Assembly (NCBI RefSeq): GCF_000212695.1
Contig: NC_015514.1
Span: 3,968,001 to 4,032,000 of the forward strand
Direction: 5' to 3'
From: Cellulomonas fimi ATCC 484
Lineage (GTDB): Bacteria > Actinomycetota > Actinomycetes > Actinomycetales > Cellulomonadaceae
Length of the DNA: 64,000 nucleotides
Below, piece by piece: positions 53,201 through 61,115 of the stretch. Under the pieces are notes generated by a model, which had not been told where the DNA came from, made no database searches, and saw only the letters and a program-made list of their open reading frames with translations. The position numbers and the translations under genes are program-made. How positions within the stretch are numbered: the stretch's first letter is position 1; each line of letters opens with the position of its first letter.

Positions 53201-54906
53201 GAGACCGACACGATCTTCGCGTTCGCGGCCGCGATCTCGGCGTCCGTCATGCCGAGGCCGTGGTCGAGGATGCGGACGTACACGTACTGGCCCGAGACGC
53301 CGGTGGTGACCGTGACGGGCGTCTCCGGCTCGGAGAAGATCGTCGCGTTCTCGAGGAGCTCGGCGAGCATGTGCGCGGCGCCGAGGGCGTTGAACCCGAG
53401 CATGTGCGGGTCGACCTGCAGGTCGAGCTCGACGCGGTCGTACTGCTCGATCTCGGAGGACGCGGTCCGGATCACGTCGGACAGCGGCATCGCGTCGCGC
53501 AGGCGACGGCCCGAGTCGATGCCGGCGAGCACGAGGAGGGACTCCGCGTTCCGGCGCATACGGGTGGCGAGGTGGTCGAGGCGGAACAGGTTCGCCAGGG
53601 TCGACGGGTCCTCCTCCGCACGCTCGAGGGAGTCGATGAACGACAGCTGCCGGTTCAGCAGGACCTGGTCGCGGCGGGCGACGTTGACGAACATCTCCGC
53701 GATCGAGCCACGCAGGGCGGCCTGCTCCTGGGCGACCTGGACGGTCGTGGCGTTCACGGAGTTGAACGCCTCGGCGAGCGCGCCGACCTCGTCACGCGTC
53801 GTCACGGGGATGGGCTCGAGCACGATCTCGGGGCCCTCACCGGGGACGGCCACCTGCTCGACCAGCTTCGGGAGCTGCTCGCGGACCTCGGACGCCGCGG
53901 CCGTCAGGCGCCGCAGCGGCGTGACGATGCCTCGGGCGATGACGAGGGCGAACATGAGGGACAGGCCGGCGGCGACGAGCGCGATGGCGATCGTGTAGAT
54001 CGCGCGGGTCTCGGCGTTCGTGGCGGCCGCGTCGGCGATCTCGGCGGCGCGCTCGAGGACGGCGTCGTTGACGGCACCCAGCGAGGTCAGCTGCTGGGTC
54101 ACCTCACCGACGTACGCCTCCTGGTTCACCTGGGCGATACCGCCCGCGTTTCCCTGCTGCAGCCAGGACCGCATGGCGGTGAAGGACGAGGAGGGGTCGC
54201 GGTTCGGCATCGTGATGCCCTGCTCGCCGAGCCGCTCGACGGAGGCGCGGGCACGGGCACGGGCGATCTCGGTGGTGGCCGCGGTGTTCGCGTAGGCACG
54301 GGCGGCGGCGACCTGCGCGTTGACGGCGCGCATGAGGCGCTGGCCGTCGAGCATCTCGGTGACGAGGCTGTCCGCGGTCGCGCCGACGTCGCGGTAGGCG
54401 GTCACGTAGGACGCGAGCTCGCGGTCGTCGAGCGCGTTGGCGACCTGCTCGACGAGGTCGATCTGCCCGTCGATGATCTGCTCGTAGCTGTTGCCGACCT
54501 GGCCGCGCTCACCCTTGCCGTCCACGAGGCGTCGCACCTGCGGGAGCAGCGTGTTGTGGGTGAGCTGGACCTCCTGGAACTGCTCGACGACGGGCTGCGG
54601 GAACTCGTCGAGGTCGAGCTCGCGCGTGAGCGGCTTGACCTTCGCGAGCAGCGAGTCCGTCTCGTCGCGCGCGGCGACCAGCGGGTCGCCCGTCACGCCG
54701 TTGACGGACAGCGTGCGCTCCGTCTGGATCGCGCTCGCGAGCGGCGCGTACGCCTGGAGCGCGAGGACCGCACCCTCGGCGGCGCGCACGCGCTGCGCCT
54801 CGCGGATGGCGTCGTACGAGATGAACGCCCCGGCACCGAACAGGACGAGCATGGGCACGGCGAGGACAGCCATCACCTTGGCGCGGATGCCAAGCCGTCG
54901 CAGCAT
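50215..54906 (-). CDS. cvnA: Giant conservon sensor histidine kinase (CvnA-like) with repeat tail
   Basis: 1563 residues from ATG 54906 behind GGAGGAAAGG; typical CvnA proteins are shorter. Membrane helix near residues 10-30, an outside nitrate-sensing-type helical domain (about 35-305), a second helix (IYTIAIALVAAGLSLMFALV), HAMP, a dimerisation part with MFVNVARRDQVLLNRQLSFI and RLDHLATRMRRNAESLLVLA, and an ATPase domain with AHMLAELLENATIFSEPETP, DHGLGMTD and HGTGTETIVRFP (ending near 625). The last 900 or so residues are disordered, rich in Pro, Ala, Trp and Glu, with 14 copies of an EPAW[SA]PTP-type 12-residue unit and three 21-residue QPAWQAPVAEQTPWQPP units. First gene of the conservon. 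Confidence 0.94.
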   Translation of the reverse strand: MLRRLGIRAKVMAVLAVPMLVLFGAGAFISYDAIREAQRVRAAEGAVLALQAYAPLASAIQTERTLSVNGVTGDPLVAARDETDSLLAKVKPLTRELDLDEFPQPVVEQFQEVQLTHNTLLPQVRRLVDGKGERGQVGNSYEQIIDGQIDLVEQVANALDDRELASYVTAYRDVGATADSLVTEMLDGQRLMRAVNAQVAAARAYANTAATTEIARARARASVERLGEQGITMPNRDPSSSFTAMRSWLQQGNAGGIAQVNQEAYVGEVTQQLTSLGAVNDAVLERAAEIADAAATNAETRAIYTIAIALVAAGLSLMFALVIARGIVTPLRRLTAAASEVREQLPKLVEQVAVPGEGPEIVLEPIPVTTRDEVGALAEAFNSVNATTVQVAQEQAALRGSIAEMFVNVARRDQVLLNRQLSFIDSLERAEEDPSTLANLFRLDHLATRMRRNAESLLVLAGIDSGRRLRDAMPLSDVIRTASSEIEQYDRVELDLQVDPHMLGFNALGAAHMLAELLENATIFSEPETPVTVTTGVSGQYVYVRILDHGLGMTDAEIAAANAKIVSVSASDALGAQRLGLFVVGRIAQRLGAEVKLHKSSHGTGTETIVRFPSTLFAATETSLYGAPSAPAAAQLPAAAPAPAADAAPVVREVDLAALTDGQTGLGLPRRKRGDDTGEQEVAPGSLPVRGGGQLPTRSAKTFDEDKIVLPEVPSGNLSADLGSAGTEWTPPTIATTPLGSGLPSRQRAGTSAWAAPEPEQPAAPAAPASPSARAGLFSGFRGRGEIVTGTPASGIEIPGLADDDAPQRPADPVRAPWMALGGAHSAGPEPVVVPGLVEDSEEEAWRPTEPAREEAQPAAEVEPAWSPTPAADAEPAWAPTPAAEAEPAWSPTPAADAEPAWSPTPAADAEPAWAPTPAADAEPAWSPTPAADAEPAWSPTPAADAEPAWAPTPAADAEPAWSPTPAADAEPAWSPTPAADAEPAWAPTFAAEAEPAWSPTPADAEPAWAPTPVAEAEPAWAPTPAPEAESWAPTHAADAPAHEAWQAEEAAAPLPTRSRVAEPAAWSAPAEAAPEAPAATEQAPAAETPVWTSRMQGFTSYSGYSGWAARQAAQAEVPFEKALDEARAWHTGAIPVVPEASAAAPETSAPESDDAWPTPSWETPTWEPPTWQAPAWQDAEPAAEPVAQVEPEPAPVQLAPEEPEPAPWQAAAAPTAAWQAPAVEEQPAWQAPVAEQTPWQPPVAEEQPAWQAPVAEQTPWQPPVAEEQPAWQAPVAEQTPWQPPAAEQPAWQEPQQERPAQPFAPVDSAQPAPTQQPSPAWAPAPVAATTPGGGFAEVVRPDEQDKPKRRWGLFGRKKGEDGEPLSGPTPVAHAEAVEQPVRSSAWNNEPQAAPAAPAWAASTWSAPSAPTPAPAPVPAAPPEPRPAAGWAPPEWAPRPPAAAAPAATVPHPTLPPSVAPRIGTLDDEVAAMLAMRSDIQEQALSELSQLSAYRPASMGTSSETLTRRVPSAVPSAVPAADEGKPVQRDADQLRSRLSSFQSGTSRGRRAADGPSGQNGQAQ
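51055..51233 (-). repeat. 63-bp coding repeats in cvnA tail
   Basis: About three tandem 63-base units encoding a 21-residue motif (EEQPAWQAPVAEQTPWQPPV A). The inner copies are nearly identical; the outer ones diverge. In frame within the disordered tail of the kinase. Confidence 0.85.
51831..52323 (-). repeat. 36-bp coding repeats in cvnA tail
   Basis: About 14 tandem 36-base units encoding the 12-residue motif AEPAW[S/A]PTPAAD. Ser/Ala variants follow a period of three units in the middle (A-S-S), so a 108-base super-repeat was probably copied several times. All copies keep frame. Confidence 0.9.
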
Positions 54907-55129
54907 GTCGTTCCTTTCCTCCACCCGACACGGGTGTTGCCACCGGGGGGCGTGCCGGCCCTGCGTCCCAAGAACCCCACGAGGGGTCCACCGCCGTCAT
55001 CGGCTCCTGGACACCGGACCATTAGCCCGCGGCAGAGTTTGCCACGGACCTCACCCGATGGGATACGGCGGGTGGGGACCAGGTGCGCACCCTACCGGGC
55101 CGCGTCGGGACGGCCGCTAAGGTGCGCAG

Positions 55130-56107
55130 ATGAGGGCAGTCGTGGTCGACGGGCCAGGTCCCGCGGAGGTGCTGCGGGTCGAGGACGTCCCGGAGCCCAC
55201 ACCGGGGCCCGGGGACGTCCTGGTGCAGGTCAGCGCGGCAGGGGTCAACCGGGCCGACGTCCTCCAGAGGGAGGGCCACTACCCCCCGCCGCCGGGTGCA
55301 CCGGCGTGGCCCGGGCTCGAGGTGTCGGGCACCGTCGTGGCCGTCGGCGACGACGCGGTCGACCGGTGGGGCGTCGGCGACCGTGTCGCTGCTCTCCTCG
55401 CGGGTGGAGGTTACGCCGAACGGGTGACGGTCCGGGCCGACCTGTGCCTGCCCGTGCCGGACGACCTGCCCCTCGTCGACGCGGCCGCGCTGCCCGAGGC
55501 GGTCGCCACCGTGTGGTCCAACCTGCGCGCCGCGCACCTCGCCCCCGGGGAGACGCTGCTGGTGCACGGCGGCTCCGGCGGCGTCGGGTCGGTGGCCGTC
55601 CAGGTGGCCCGCGCGCTCGGCACCCGGGTGCTGGCGACCGCGGGCGGGCCCGACCGCGTGCGGCGGGTCGCGGACCTCGGCGCCGACGTCGTGCTGGACC
55701 ACCGCGAGGACGACCTCGTCGGGAGGGTCCGGGCGGCGACCGACCACCGGGGCGTCGACGTGGTGCTCGACGTGCTCGGCGGCCGCGCGCTGCCCGACAA
55801 CCTGCGGCTGCTCGCCGACGGGGGGCGGCTCGTCGTCATCGGCCTGCAGCAGGGCCGCCGCGCCGAGCTCGACCTCGGGCTGCTGCTCGCCCGGCGGGCG
55901 TCCGTCGTGGGGACGACCCTGCGTTCGCGGCCGCACGCGCAGAAGGCCGCGATCGTCGACGGCGTCGCGCGGCACGTGTGGCCGATGCTCACCGACGGGC
56001 GGCTGCGCCCGGTCGTGCACGAGCGCGTCCCGCTCGACGAGGCGGCGCGGGCGCACCGGATGCTGGAGGCCGGCGAGGTCTTCGGGAAGGTCCTGCTCGT
56101 CCCCTGA
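55130..56107 (+). CDS. Quinone oxidoreductase, PIG3-like (MDR superfamily)
   Basis: 325 residues from ATG 55130. GroES-like N-domain (VVDGPGPAEVLRVEDVPEPT, AAGVNRADVLQREGHYPPPP, GLEVSGTVVAVGDDAV) and Rossmann C-domain (LLVHGGSGGVGSVAVQVARA, HRGVDVVLDVLGGRALPDNL, LVVIGLQQGRRAELDLGLLL, GTTLRSRPHAQKAAIVDGVA). No zinc ligands, so it is the NADPH-dependent quinone reductase branch; the NRADVLQREGHYPPPPG phrase marks the TP53I3/PIG3 group. Stands alone between cvnA (divergent) and the epimerase. Confidence 0.94.
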   Translation: MRAVVVDGPGPAEVLRVEDVPEPTPGPGDVLVQVSAAGVNRADVLQREGHYPPPPGAPAWPGLEVSGTVVAVGDDAVDRWGVGDRVAALLAGGGYAERVTVRADLCLPVPDDLPLVDAAALPEAVATVWSNLRAAHLAPGETLLVHGGSGGVGSVAVQVARALGTRVLATAGGPDRVRRVADLGADVVLDHREDDLVGRVRAATDHRGVDVVLDVLGGRALPDNLRLLADGGRLVVIGLQQGRRAELDLGLLLARRASVVGTTLRSRPHAQKAAIVDGVARHVWPMLTDGRLRPVVHERVPLDEAARAHRMLEAGEVFGKVLLVP

Positions 56108-56162
56108 CCCTGGCCCCGCGCGGCGAGCCCCGGCCGCGGCGGACCGTCCCGGGGCCGCCGGA

Positions 56163-57395
56163 TCAGTCCAGCAGGCCTGCGGCGAGCGCCGGGACGATGA
56201 CCGGTGCGAGCGGCAGCCGCGGCACGAGCGTGGCCTGCACCGCGTGGTAGAGGTCGGCCTTGCCGGCCCACACCGTCCGGGACACCGTGTTGTCGGTCCC
56301 CAGCTCGTGCCACCAGGAGCCGCCCTCGCGGTCCAGGTGGTGCGCGCCGACGTACTCCCACCACAGCGTGTACAGGTCGTCGAAGCGCTGCTCCCCCGTG
56401 GCGGCGTGCAGCGTCGCGGCCGCGGCGACCGCCTCGGCGGCGACCCAGTGCATGCGCTCGCGCACCACGGGACGGCCCGACCAGTCGACCGTGTAGACGA
56501 ACCCGGGGGCGCCGTCGACGTCCCAGCCCTCGCGCACGCCGGCGTCGAACAGCGCGACGGCGTCGTCGAGCATCCACGCCGGGGCGACGTCGCCGCGTGC
56601 CGTGATCGCGGCACGCGCGTGCAGGGTGAGCCGCGCCCACTCGAACCAGTGGCCGATCGTCGCGCCGTAGGGGCGGAAGGGGTGCGCGGGGGTGTCGACG
56701 TTGTACTCGAGGTCGGCGGTCCACGCAGAGTCGAAGTGCTCGGGGATGCGCCAGGAGTTGCCGCGCGCGAAGCCGTGCACGACGCGCTCGACGATCCGCA
56801 CGGCGCGGTCCAGCCAGACGCGGTGCCCGGTGACGTCGGCGGCCGCGAGGTACGCCTCGACGGTGTGCATGTTGGCGTTGACGCCGCGGTACGCGTCGAG
56901 GTCCGTGAACGTGCGGTCCCACTGCTCGACGGCCATGCCGGCCGCGTCGTCCCAGAAGCGCTGCTCGGACACCGCGAGGGCCTCGTCGAGCAGCTCGCGC
57001 GCCCCGGGCCGGCCCGCCGCGGTCGCGCTGGACGCGGCGAGCACGACGAACGCGTGCGGGTAGGCGGCCTTGTCGGTGTCGCGCGGCGTGCCGTCGCGCT
57101 CGACCTCGGCGAACCAGCCGCCGTGCTCGTCGTCGTGGAAGACGCCGCGCAGCGCCGCGAGCCCGTGGTCGACGAGCGCGGCGGAGCCCGGGCGGCCGAG
57201 CAGGTGGCCGATGGCGTACACGTGCGTCATGCGGCACGCGATCCACAGCTCGAGCGGGCCGTCGACGGGCCGGCCCTCGTCGTCCTGCCGGGCGAAGCCG
57301 CCGCCGGGGAGCGCCGACGCCCTCCCGAAGTCCAGCAACCGGTCGGTCTCACCCTCGAGCCACCGGGCGTGCGCGGGCGTCGTCAGCCAGGACAT
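56163..57395 (-). CDS. AGE family epimerase/isomerase
   Basis: 410 residues from ATG 57395 (GTG 57401 possible). An (alpha/alpha)6 barrel with the family landmarks RMTHVYAIGHLLGRPG, HGGWFAEVERDGTPRDTDKA, AYRGVNANMHTVEAYLAAAD, FRPYGATIGHWFEWARLTLH, HWVAAEAVAAAATLHAATGE and GSWWHELGTDNTV. The catalytic histidines of the GHxxEW and MH/H positions are present. Closest in pattern to mannose isomerase or sulfoquinovose isomerase (YihS) rather than renin-binding-type GlcNAc epimerase. It interconverts aldose and ketose or epimers; substrate not fixed. Confidence 0.92.
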   Translation of the reverse strand: MSWLTTPAHARWLEGETDRLLDFGRASALPGGGFARQDDEGRPVDGPLELWIACRMTHVYAIGHLLGRPGSAALVDHGLAALRGVFHDDEHGGWFAEVERDGTPRDTDKAAYPHAFVVLAASSATAAGRPGARELLDEALAVSEQRFWDDAAGMAVEQWDRTFTDLDAYRGVNANMHTVEAYLAAADVTGHRVWLDRAVRIVERVVHGFARGNSWRIPEHFDSAWTADLEYNVDTPAHPFRPYGATIGHWFEWARLTLHARAAITARGDVAPAWMLDDAVALFDAGVREGWDVDGAPGFVYTVDWSGRPVVRERMHWVAAEAVAAAATLHAATGEQRFDDLYTLWWEYVGAHHLDREGGSWWHELGTDNTVSRTVWAGKADLYHAVQATLVPRLPLAPVIVPALAAGLLD

Positions 57396-57471
57396 GCGCA
57401 CACCCTACCGACGCGCACGGGTGCGCCGGGCCGTGCTGGCCGGGCCGGGACGGGCGGGACACAATGCCCGG

Positions 57472-58056
57472 ATGAGCGACAGCGACGCACGTCAGGACGA
57501 GCCGCAGGAGCAGGCCGAGGGCGGGACGGGGCCGCGGGTGGTGGTCGTGCCGGCGCCCGGCGCCGGTCGTGGCCCCGAGGCGGGTGCCGAGGAGGAGCGC
57601 GAGGACGTCACCGACCTGGTGGGCGAGCCCGCGAAGGTCATGCGGATCGGCACGATGATCAAGCAGCTGCTCGACGAGGTGCGCAGCGCCCCGCTCGACG
57701 ACGTGGCCCGCGCCCGGCTCGCGGAGGTGCACGAGCGCTCGCTCAAGGAGCTCGAGGACGGCCTGTCGCCGGAGCTCGTCGCGGAGCTGCACCGGATCAC
57801 GCTGCCGTTCGTCGACGAGCAGACGCCGTCGGACGCGGAGCTGCGGATCGCGCAGGCGCAGCTGGTCGGGTGGCTCGAGGGCCTGTTCCACGGCATCCAG
57901 ACCGCACTCGTCGCACAGCAGATGGCGGCGCAAGCGCAGCTGTCGCAGATGCGGCGCGCGCTGCCCCCGGGGCGCGGTCCCGCGGTCGCGACGCCGCCCG
58001 GGTTCACGCTCGGGCACCCGGAGGAGGAGGACGGGGGCACGGGCCAGTACCTCTGA
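57472..58056 (+). CDS. Bacterial proteasome activator Bpa/PafE (DUF2587)
   Basis: 194 residues from ATG 57472. After a charged disordered start come DLVGEPAKVMRIGTMIKQLL, LAEVHERSLKELEDGLSPEL, ELHRITLPFVDEQTPSDAEL and LRIAQAQLVGWLEGLFHGIQ, the four-helix Bpa core that makes a dodecameric ring. The C-terminus is GQYL, the docking motif that opens the 20S proteasome gate. It delivers unfolded proteins to the proteasome without ATP. No proteasome genes are in the window. In some relatives Bpa is kept without a proteasome. Confidence 0.94.
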   Translation: MSDSDARQDEPQEQAEGGTGPRVVVVPAPGAGRGPEAGAEEEREDVTDLVGEPAKVMRIGTMIKQLLDEVRSAPLDDVARARLAEVHERSLKELEDGLSPELVAELHRITLPFVDEQTPSDAELRIAQAQLVGWLEGLFHGIQTALVAQQMAAQAQLSQMRRALPPGRGPAVATPPGFTLGHPEEEDGGTGQYL

Positions 58057-58078
58057 CGCGCGCCGCGGGGGCCGGCGG

Positions 58079-58954
58079 TCACGCCGGGGGCGGCGCCTCG
58101 TCGGCCACGTCGTGGTCGGTCGCCGACAGCGCGATCGCACCCGAGACGAGGAGCAGCCCCACGAGCTCCGCCGGGTGCGGGACCTGACGCAGCACGACGG
58201 CACCGACGACGGCCGCGGTCGCGGGCAGCAGCGCGAGCAGGACGGCGAACGTCGCGGGCCTGACCCGGCGCAGGACGACCTGCTCGAGCGCGTAGGGCAC
58301 GACCGAGGACAGCACGGCGACGCCGACGACCAGCAGCGCGAGCCTCGCGTCGGTGACGGCGGGCGCGGCGTCGGCGACGAAGAACGGGGCGAGGACCAGC
58401 GCGCCCGCGGTCATCGCGACGGACAGGCCGGTGACCCCGCCCGTCTCGGCGGTCGCGACCCGGCGCCCGAGCAGGATGTACCCGGCCCAGCAGGCCGCGG
58501 ACACCCCGATCGCGACGAGGCCGACGACCGCGTCGCCGCCCGGCACCGCGCCCGAGCCGAGCGTCACCCCGGCCAGCAGCACCACGCCCAGCGCGGCGAC
58601 CCCGATCGCGGCACGGTCGCGCCATCCCCGCCCGGTGACGGCCGCCACCGCGACCGGCCCGACGAACTCGAGCGCGACCGCGGTGCCGAGCGGCAGGTGC
58701 TGGATCGCGACGTAGAACGCGACGTTCATGAGACCGAGCACGACGCCGAACAGCACGGTCGTCACGACGGACCGGCGCGTCCACCGGTCACGCTCGCGCC
58801 ACGGTCGCCGCCACACCAGCAGGACGACCGCGGCGACCGCGAGCCGCAGCCACGCGACGACCGCCGCGGGCAGCTCGTCGAACAGCCCCACCGCGATCGC
58901 GGCGCCGAGGTACTGGGTCAGCCCCGACAGGACGAACAGCAGGGGCGCGGGCAC
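58079..58954 (-). CDS. EamA family transporter (RhtA-like)
   Basis: 291 residues from GTG 58954. Ten transmembrane helices in two EamA repeats, starting LLFVLSGLTQYLGAAIAVGL and AAVVAWLRLAVAAVVLLVWR; VALEFVGPVAVAAVTGRGW and VVPYALEQVVLRRVRPATFA are the RhtA-type landmarks. RhtA exports threonine and homoserine; other relatives export various metabolites. Substrate unassigned. Monocistronic. Confidence 0.92.
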   Translation of the reverse strand: MPAPLLFVLSGLTQYLGAAIAVGLFDELPAAVVAWLRLAVAAVVLLVWRRPWRERDRWTRRSVVTTVLFGVVLGLMNVAFYVAIQHLPLGTAVALEFVGPVAVAAVTGRGWRDRAAIGVAALGVVLLAGVTLGSGAVPGGDAVVGLVAIGVSAACWAGYILLGRRVATAETGGVTGLSVAMTAGALVLAPFFVADAAPAVTDARLALLVVGVAVLSSVVPYALEQVVLRRVRPATFAVLLALLPATAAVVGAVVLRQVPHPAELVGLLLVSGAIALSATDHDVADEAPPPA

Positions 58955-58993
58955 CCGCCCACCTTCTCACCCGGCCCCCGCCGCTCACCGCGC

Positions 58994-59037
58994 AGCACTG
59001 CGGCCCGCACCCTCGACGGGGTGCGGGCCGCGGTGCT
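58994..59037 (-). terminator. Hairpin terminator of sugar ABC importer operon
   Basis: Perfect 13-bp stem GCGGCCCGCACCC (59000-59012) / GGGTGCGGGCCGC (59019-59031), extended by AGCAC/GTGCT after a mismatch on each side. It lies just past the stop of the last permease gene (59048). Confidence 0.8.
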
Positions 59038-59047
59038 GCTGCGGCGG

Positions 59048-59989
59048 TCAGCCCTTCACGGCACCGCCGAGCAGGCCACGCACGAAGTACCGCTGCAGCG
59101 CGAGGAACACGACCAGCGGCACGACCATCGCGACGAACGCGCCCGCCGACAGCAGGTGCCACTGCGACCCGCGCGTGCCCGCGAGCTCGGCGACCCGGAC
59201 GGTCAGCGGGGCGACGTCCGTCGTCCCGCCCGCGAACACGAGCGCGACGAGCAGGTCGTTCCACACCCACAGGAACTGGAAGATCGCGAACGACGCGATC
59301 GCGGGCGTGAGCAGCGGCAGCAGCACGCGGAAGAAGATCTTCACGTGCCCGGCGCCGTCGACGCGTGCGGCCTCGACGAGCGACGCCGGGATGTCCTTCA
59401 TGAAGTTGTGCAGCAGGTAGATCGCGAGCGGCAGCGCGAAGATCGAGTGCGACAGCCACACCACCCAGTAGGACCCCGCGAGCCCCCAGTCGACGTACTG
59501 CGACAGCAGCGGGATGAGGGTCACCTGGATGGGCACGACCTGCAGCGCGAAGACGGCGACGAACAGCAGGTTGCGGCCCTTGAACTCGATCCACGCGAAC
59601 GCGTACGCCGCGAGCAGCGCGAGCGAGATCGGGATGACGACGGCGGGCAGCGTGATGACGACCGAGTTGACGAAGAAGGTCGACAGGCTCGTCGAGGAGC
59701 CGAACAGCGCCTCCTGGTAGTTGTCGAACGTCAGCTCGGGGTTCCACGGCAGCGTCCACCAGCCCGTGGTCCGGATCTCGGCACGGGGCCGGAACGACGT
59801 GACGAACAGCCCGAACGTCGGGACGGTCCACAGGATCGCCAGCACGATCGCGATGCCCGACGCCCAGGGCGAGCTGATCTTGCCCTTGACGGCCAGCGCG
59901 CGCCGGTCGGCCCGGGACAGCTTGCTCGGCACCTTGCGGGTGTCGCCCTCGTCCTCCGAGACGAGCGTGGTGGGAGGGATGACGGTCAT
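59048..59989 (-). CDS. Sugar ABC transporter permease, MalG type
   Basis: 313 residues from ATG 59989, overlapping the stop of the MalF-type permease by four bases. Six membrane helices, with the EAA loop LVEAARVDGAGHVKIFFRVL for contact with the ATPase. SFRPRAEIRTTGWWTLPWNP is typical of the MalG family outside loop. No ATPase gene is in the cluster, so a shared MsiK-like ATPase elsewhere is likely, as is usual in actinobacteria. Confidence 0.95.
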   Translation of the reverse strand: MTVIPPTTLVSEDEGDTRKVPSKLSRADRRALAVKGKISSPWASGIAIVLAILWTVPTFGLFVTSFRPRAEIRTTGWWTLPWNPELTFDNYQEALFGSSTSLSTFFVNSVVITLPAVVIPISLALLAAYAFAWIEFKGRNLLFVAVFALQVVPIQVTLIPLLSQYVDWGLAGSYWVVWLSHSIFALPLAIYLLHNFMKDIPASLVEAARVDGAGHVKIFFRVLLPLLTPAIASFAIFQFLWVWNDLLVALVFAGGTTDVAPLTVRVAELAGTRGSQWHLLSAGAFVAMVVPLVVFLALQRYFVRGLLGGAVKG

Positions 59990-60975
59990 CGGATCTCCTC
60001 CGCGAGCCGCAGCTGCCGGACGTTGTAGACGACGATCGGGATGACGAGCACGAAGAGCAGCACCGCGAGCGCGGCGCCCAGGCCCTGCTGCTGGGCCCGG
60101 AAGCTCTGCGTGTAGAACTCGTACGCCACGACCGAGGTGTTGAAGTTGCCGCCCGTCATGGTCCGGACGATGTCGAAGACCTTGAGCGTCGCCATGGCGA
60201 TCGTGGTGAGCACGACGACGAGCGCGGGCCGGATGCTCGGCACCGTGATGTAGCGGAACATGCCGACGCCGTGCAGGCCGTCGAGCCGCGCCGCCTCGAC
60301 GATGTCGTCGGGGATCGCCTTGATCGCGGCGGACAGGACGGTCATCGCGAACCCGGCCTGGATCCACACCATGACCGCGATGAGGAACAACGTGTTCGCG
60401 GGCTGGTCGAGCAGGAACTGCTGGGGTGGCAGCCCGAGCCACACGAGGATCTGGTTGGCGAGGCCGATCTGCTGGATCTGCCCCTGGTCCGGGCGGTACT
60501 CGTAGACGAACTTCCAGATGATCGACGCGCCGACGAGCGAGATCGCCATCGGCAGGAAGATCAGCGTCTTGGCGAACGACTCGAACCGGGACCGGTCGAC
60601 GAGGACCGCGTAGACGAGCCCGATGAACGTCGCGAGCAGCGGCACGAGCACGACCCACAGCAGCGTGTTGCGCAGGACGATCTGGAACTGGTCCTCCGTG
60701 AACGCGCGGACGTAGTTGTCCACGCCGACGAACTCGCGCCCCTTGTTGTCGTAGAACGACGCCCGGACGGTGCGCAGGCCCGGGTACAGCAGGCCGAAGA
60801 CGAGGAACAGCACGGTCGGCCCGAGGAAGCCGAGGACGACTGCCCACACGGGCAGCCGCTTGATCTTGTCGATCCCGAAGAGGATCAGGCCCATGACGGC
60901 GACGAACAGGAGGATCGCGACGAGCATCAGCGCGAGCTTCTCCGGCGTCGTGTCCGGGTGGAGCAGCCAGTCCAT
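59986..60975 (-). CDS. Sugar ABC transporter permease, MalF type
   Basis: 329 residues from ATG 60975. Seven or eight membrane helices; the EAA loop is IVEAARLDGLHGVGMFRYIT. Long N-terminal helices and the outside loop SFYDNKGREFVGVDNYVRAF fit the MalF group of carbohydrate uptake transporters. It pairs with the MalG-type protein encoded next. A hairpin lies between it and the binding-protein gene upstream. Confidence 0.95.
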   Translation of the reverse strand: MDWLLHPDTTPEKLALMLVAILLFVAVMGLILFGIDKIKRLPVWAVVLGFLGPTVLFLVFGLLYPGLRTVRASFYDNKGREFVGVDNYVRAFTEDQFQIVLRNTLLWVVLVPLLATFIGLVYAVLVDRSRFESFAKTLIFLPMAISLVGASIIWKFVYEYRPDQGQIQQIGLANQILVWLGLPPQQFLLDQPANTLFLIAVMVWIQAGFAMTVLSAAIKAIPDDIVEAARLDGLHGVGMFRYITVPSIRPALVVVLTTIAMATLKVFDIVRTMTGGNFNTSVVAYEFYTQSFRAQQQGLGAALAVLLFVLVIPIVVYNVRQLRLAEEIR

Positions 60976-61060
60976 GAGTCACCCTTCCTCGCCGTCGAGG
61001 CCGGCGTGGAGCACGAGGGGGCGCGCGGGCGCGCGGGGCGTCGGGGCGGCCGGGACGACG

Positions 61061-61094
61061 ACGTGGTGGGAACCGCTGACGGCTCCCACCACGT
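61061..61094 (-). other. Intra-operon hairpin
   Basis: Perfect 11-bp arms ACGTGGTGGGA (61061-61071) and TCCCACCACGT (61084-61094) with a 12-base loop, between the binding-protein stop and the first permease start. Such hairpins often cut transcription partly so that the binding protein is made in excess over the permeases. Confidence 0.7.
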
Positions 61095-61115
61095 CGCCTC
61101 AGTCCGGTCGCCGCG

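Noticed and set aside
50197..56250. 2017-residue plus-strand open frame opposite cvnA
   Set aside because: Its product is Arg/Gly/Leu-rich low-complexity sequence mirroring the codon bias of cvnA and its neighbour; the minus-strand protein has clear domains.
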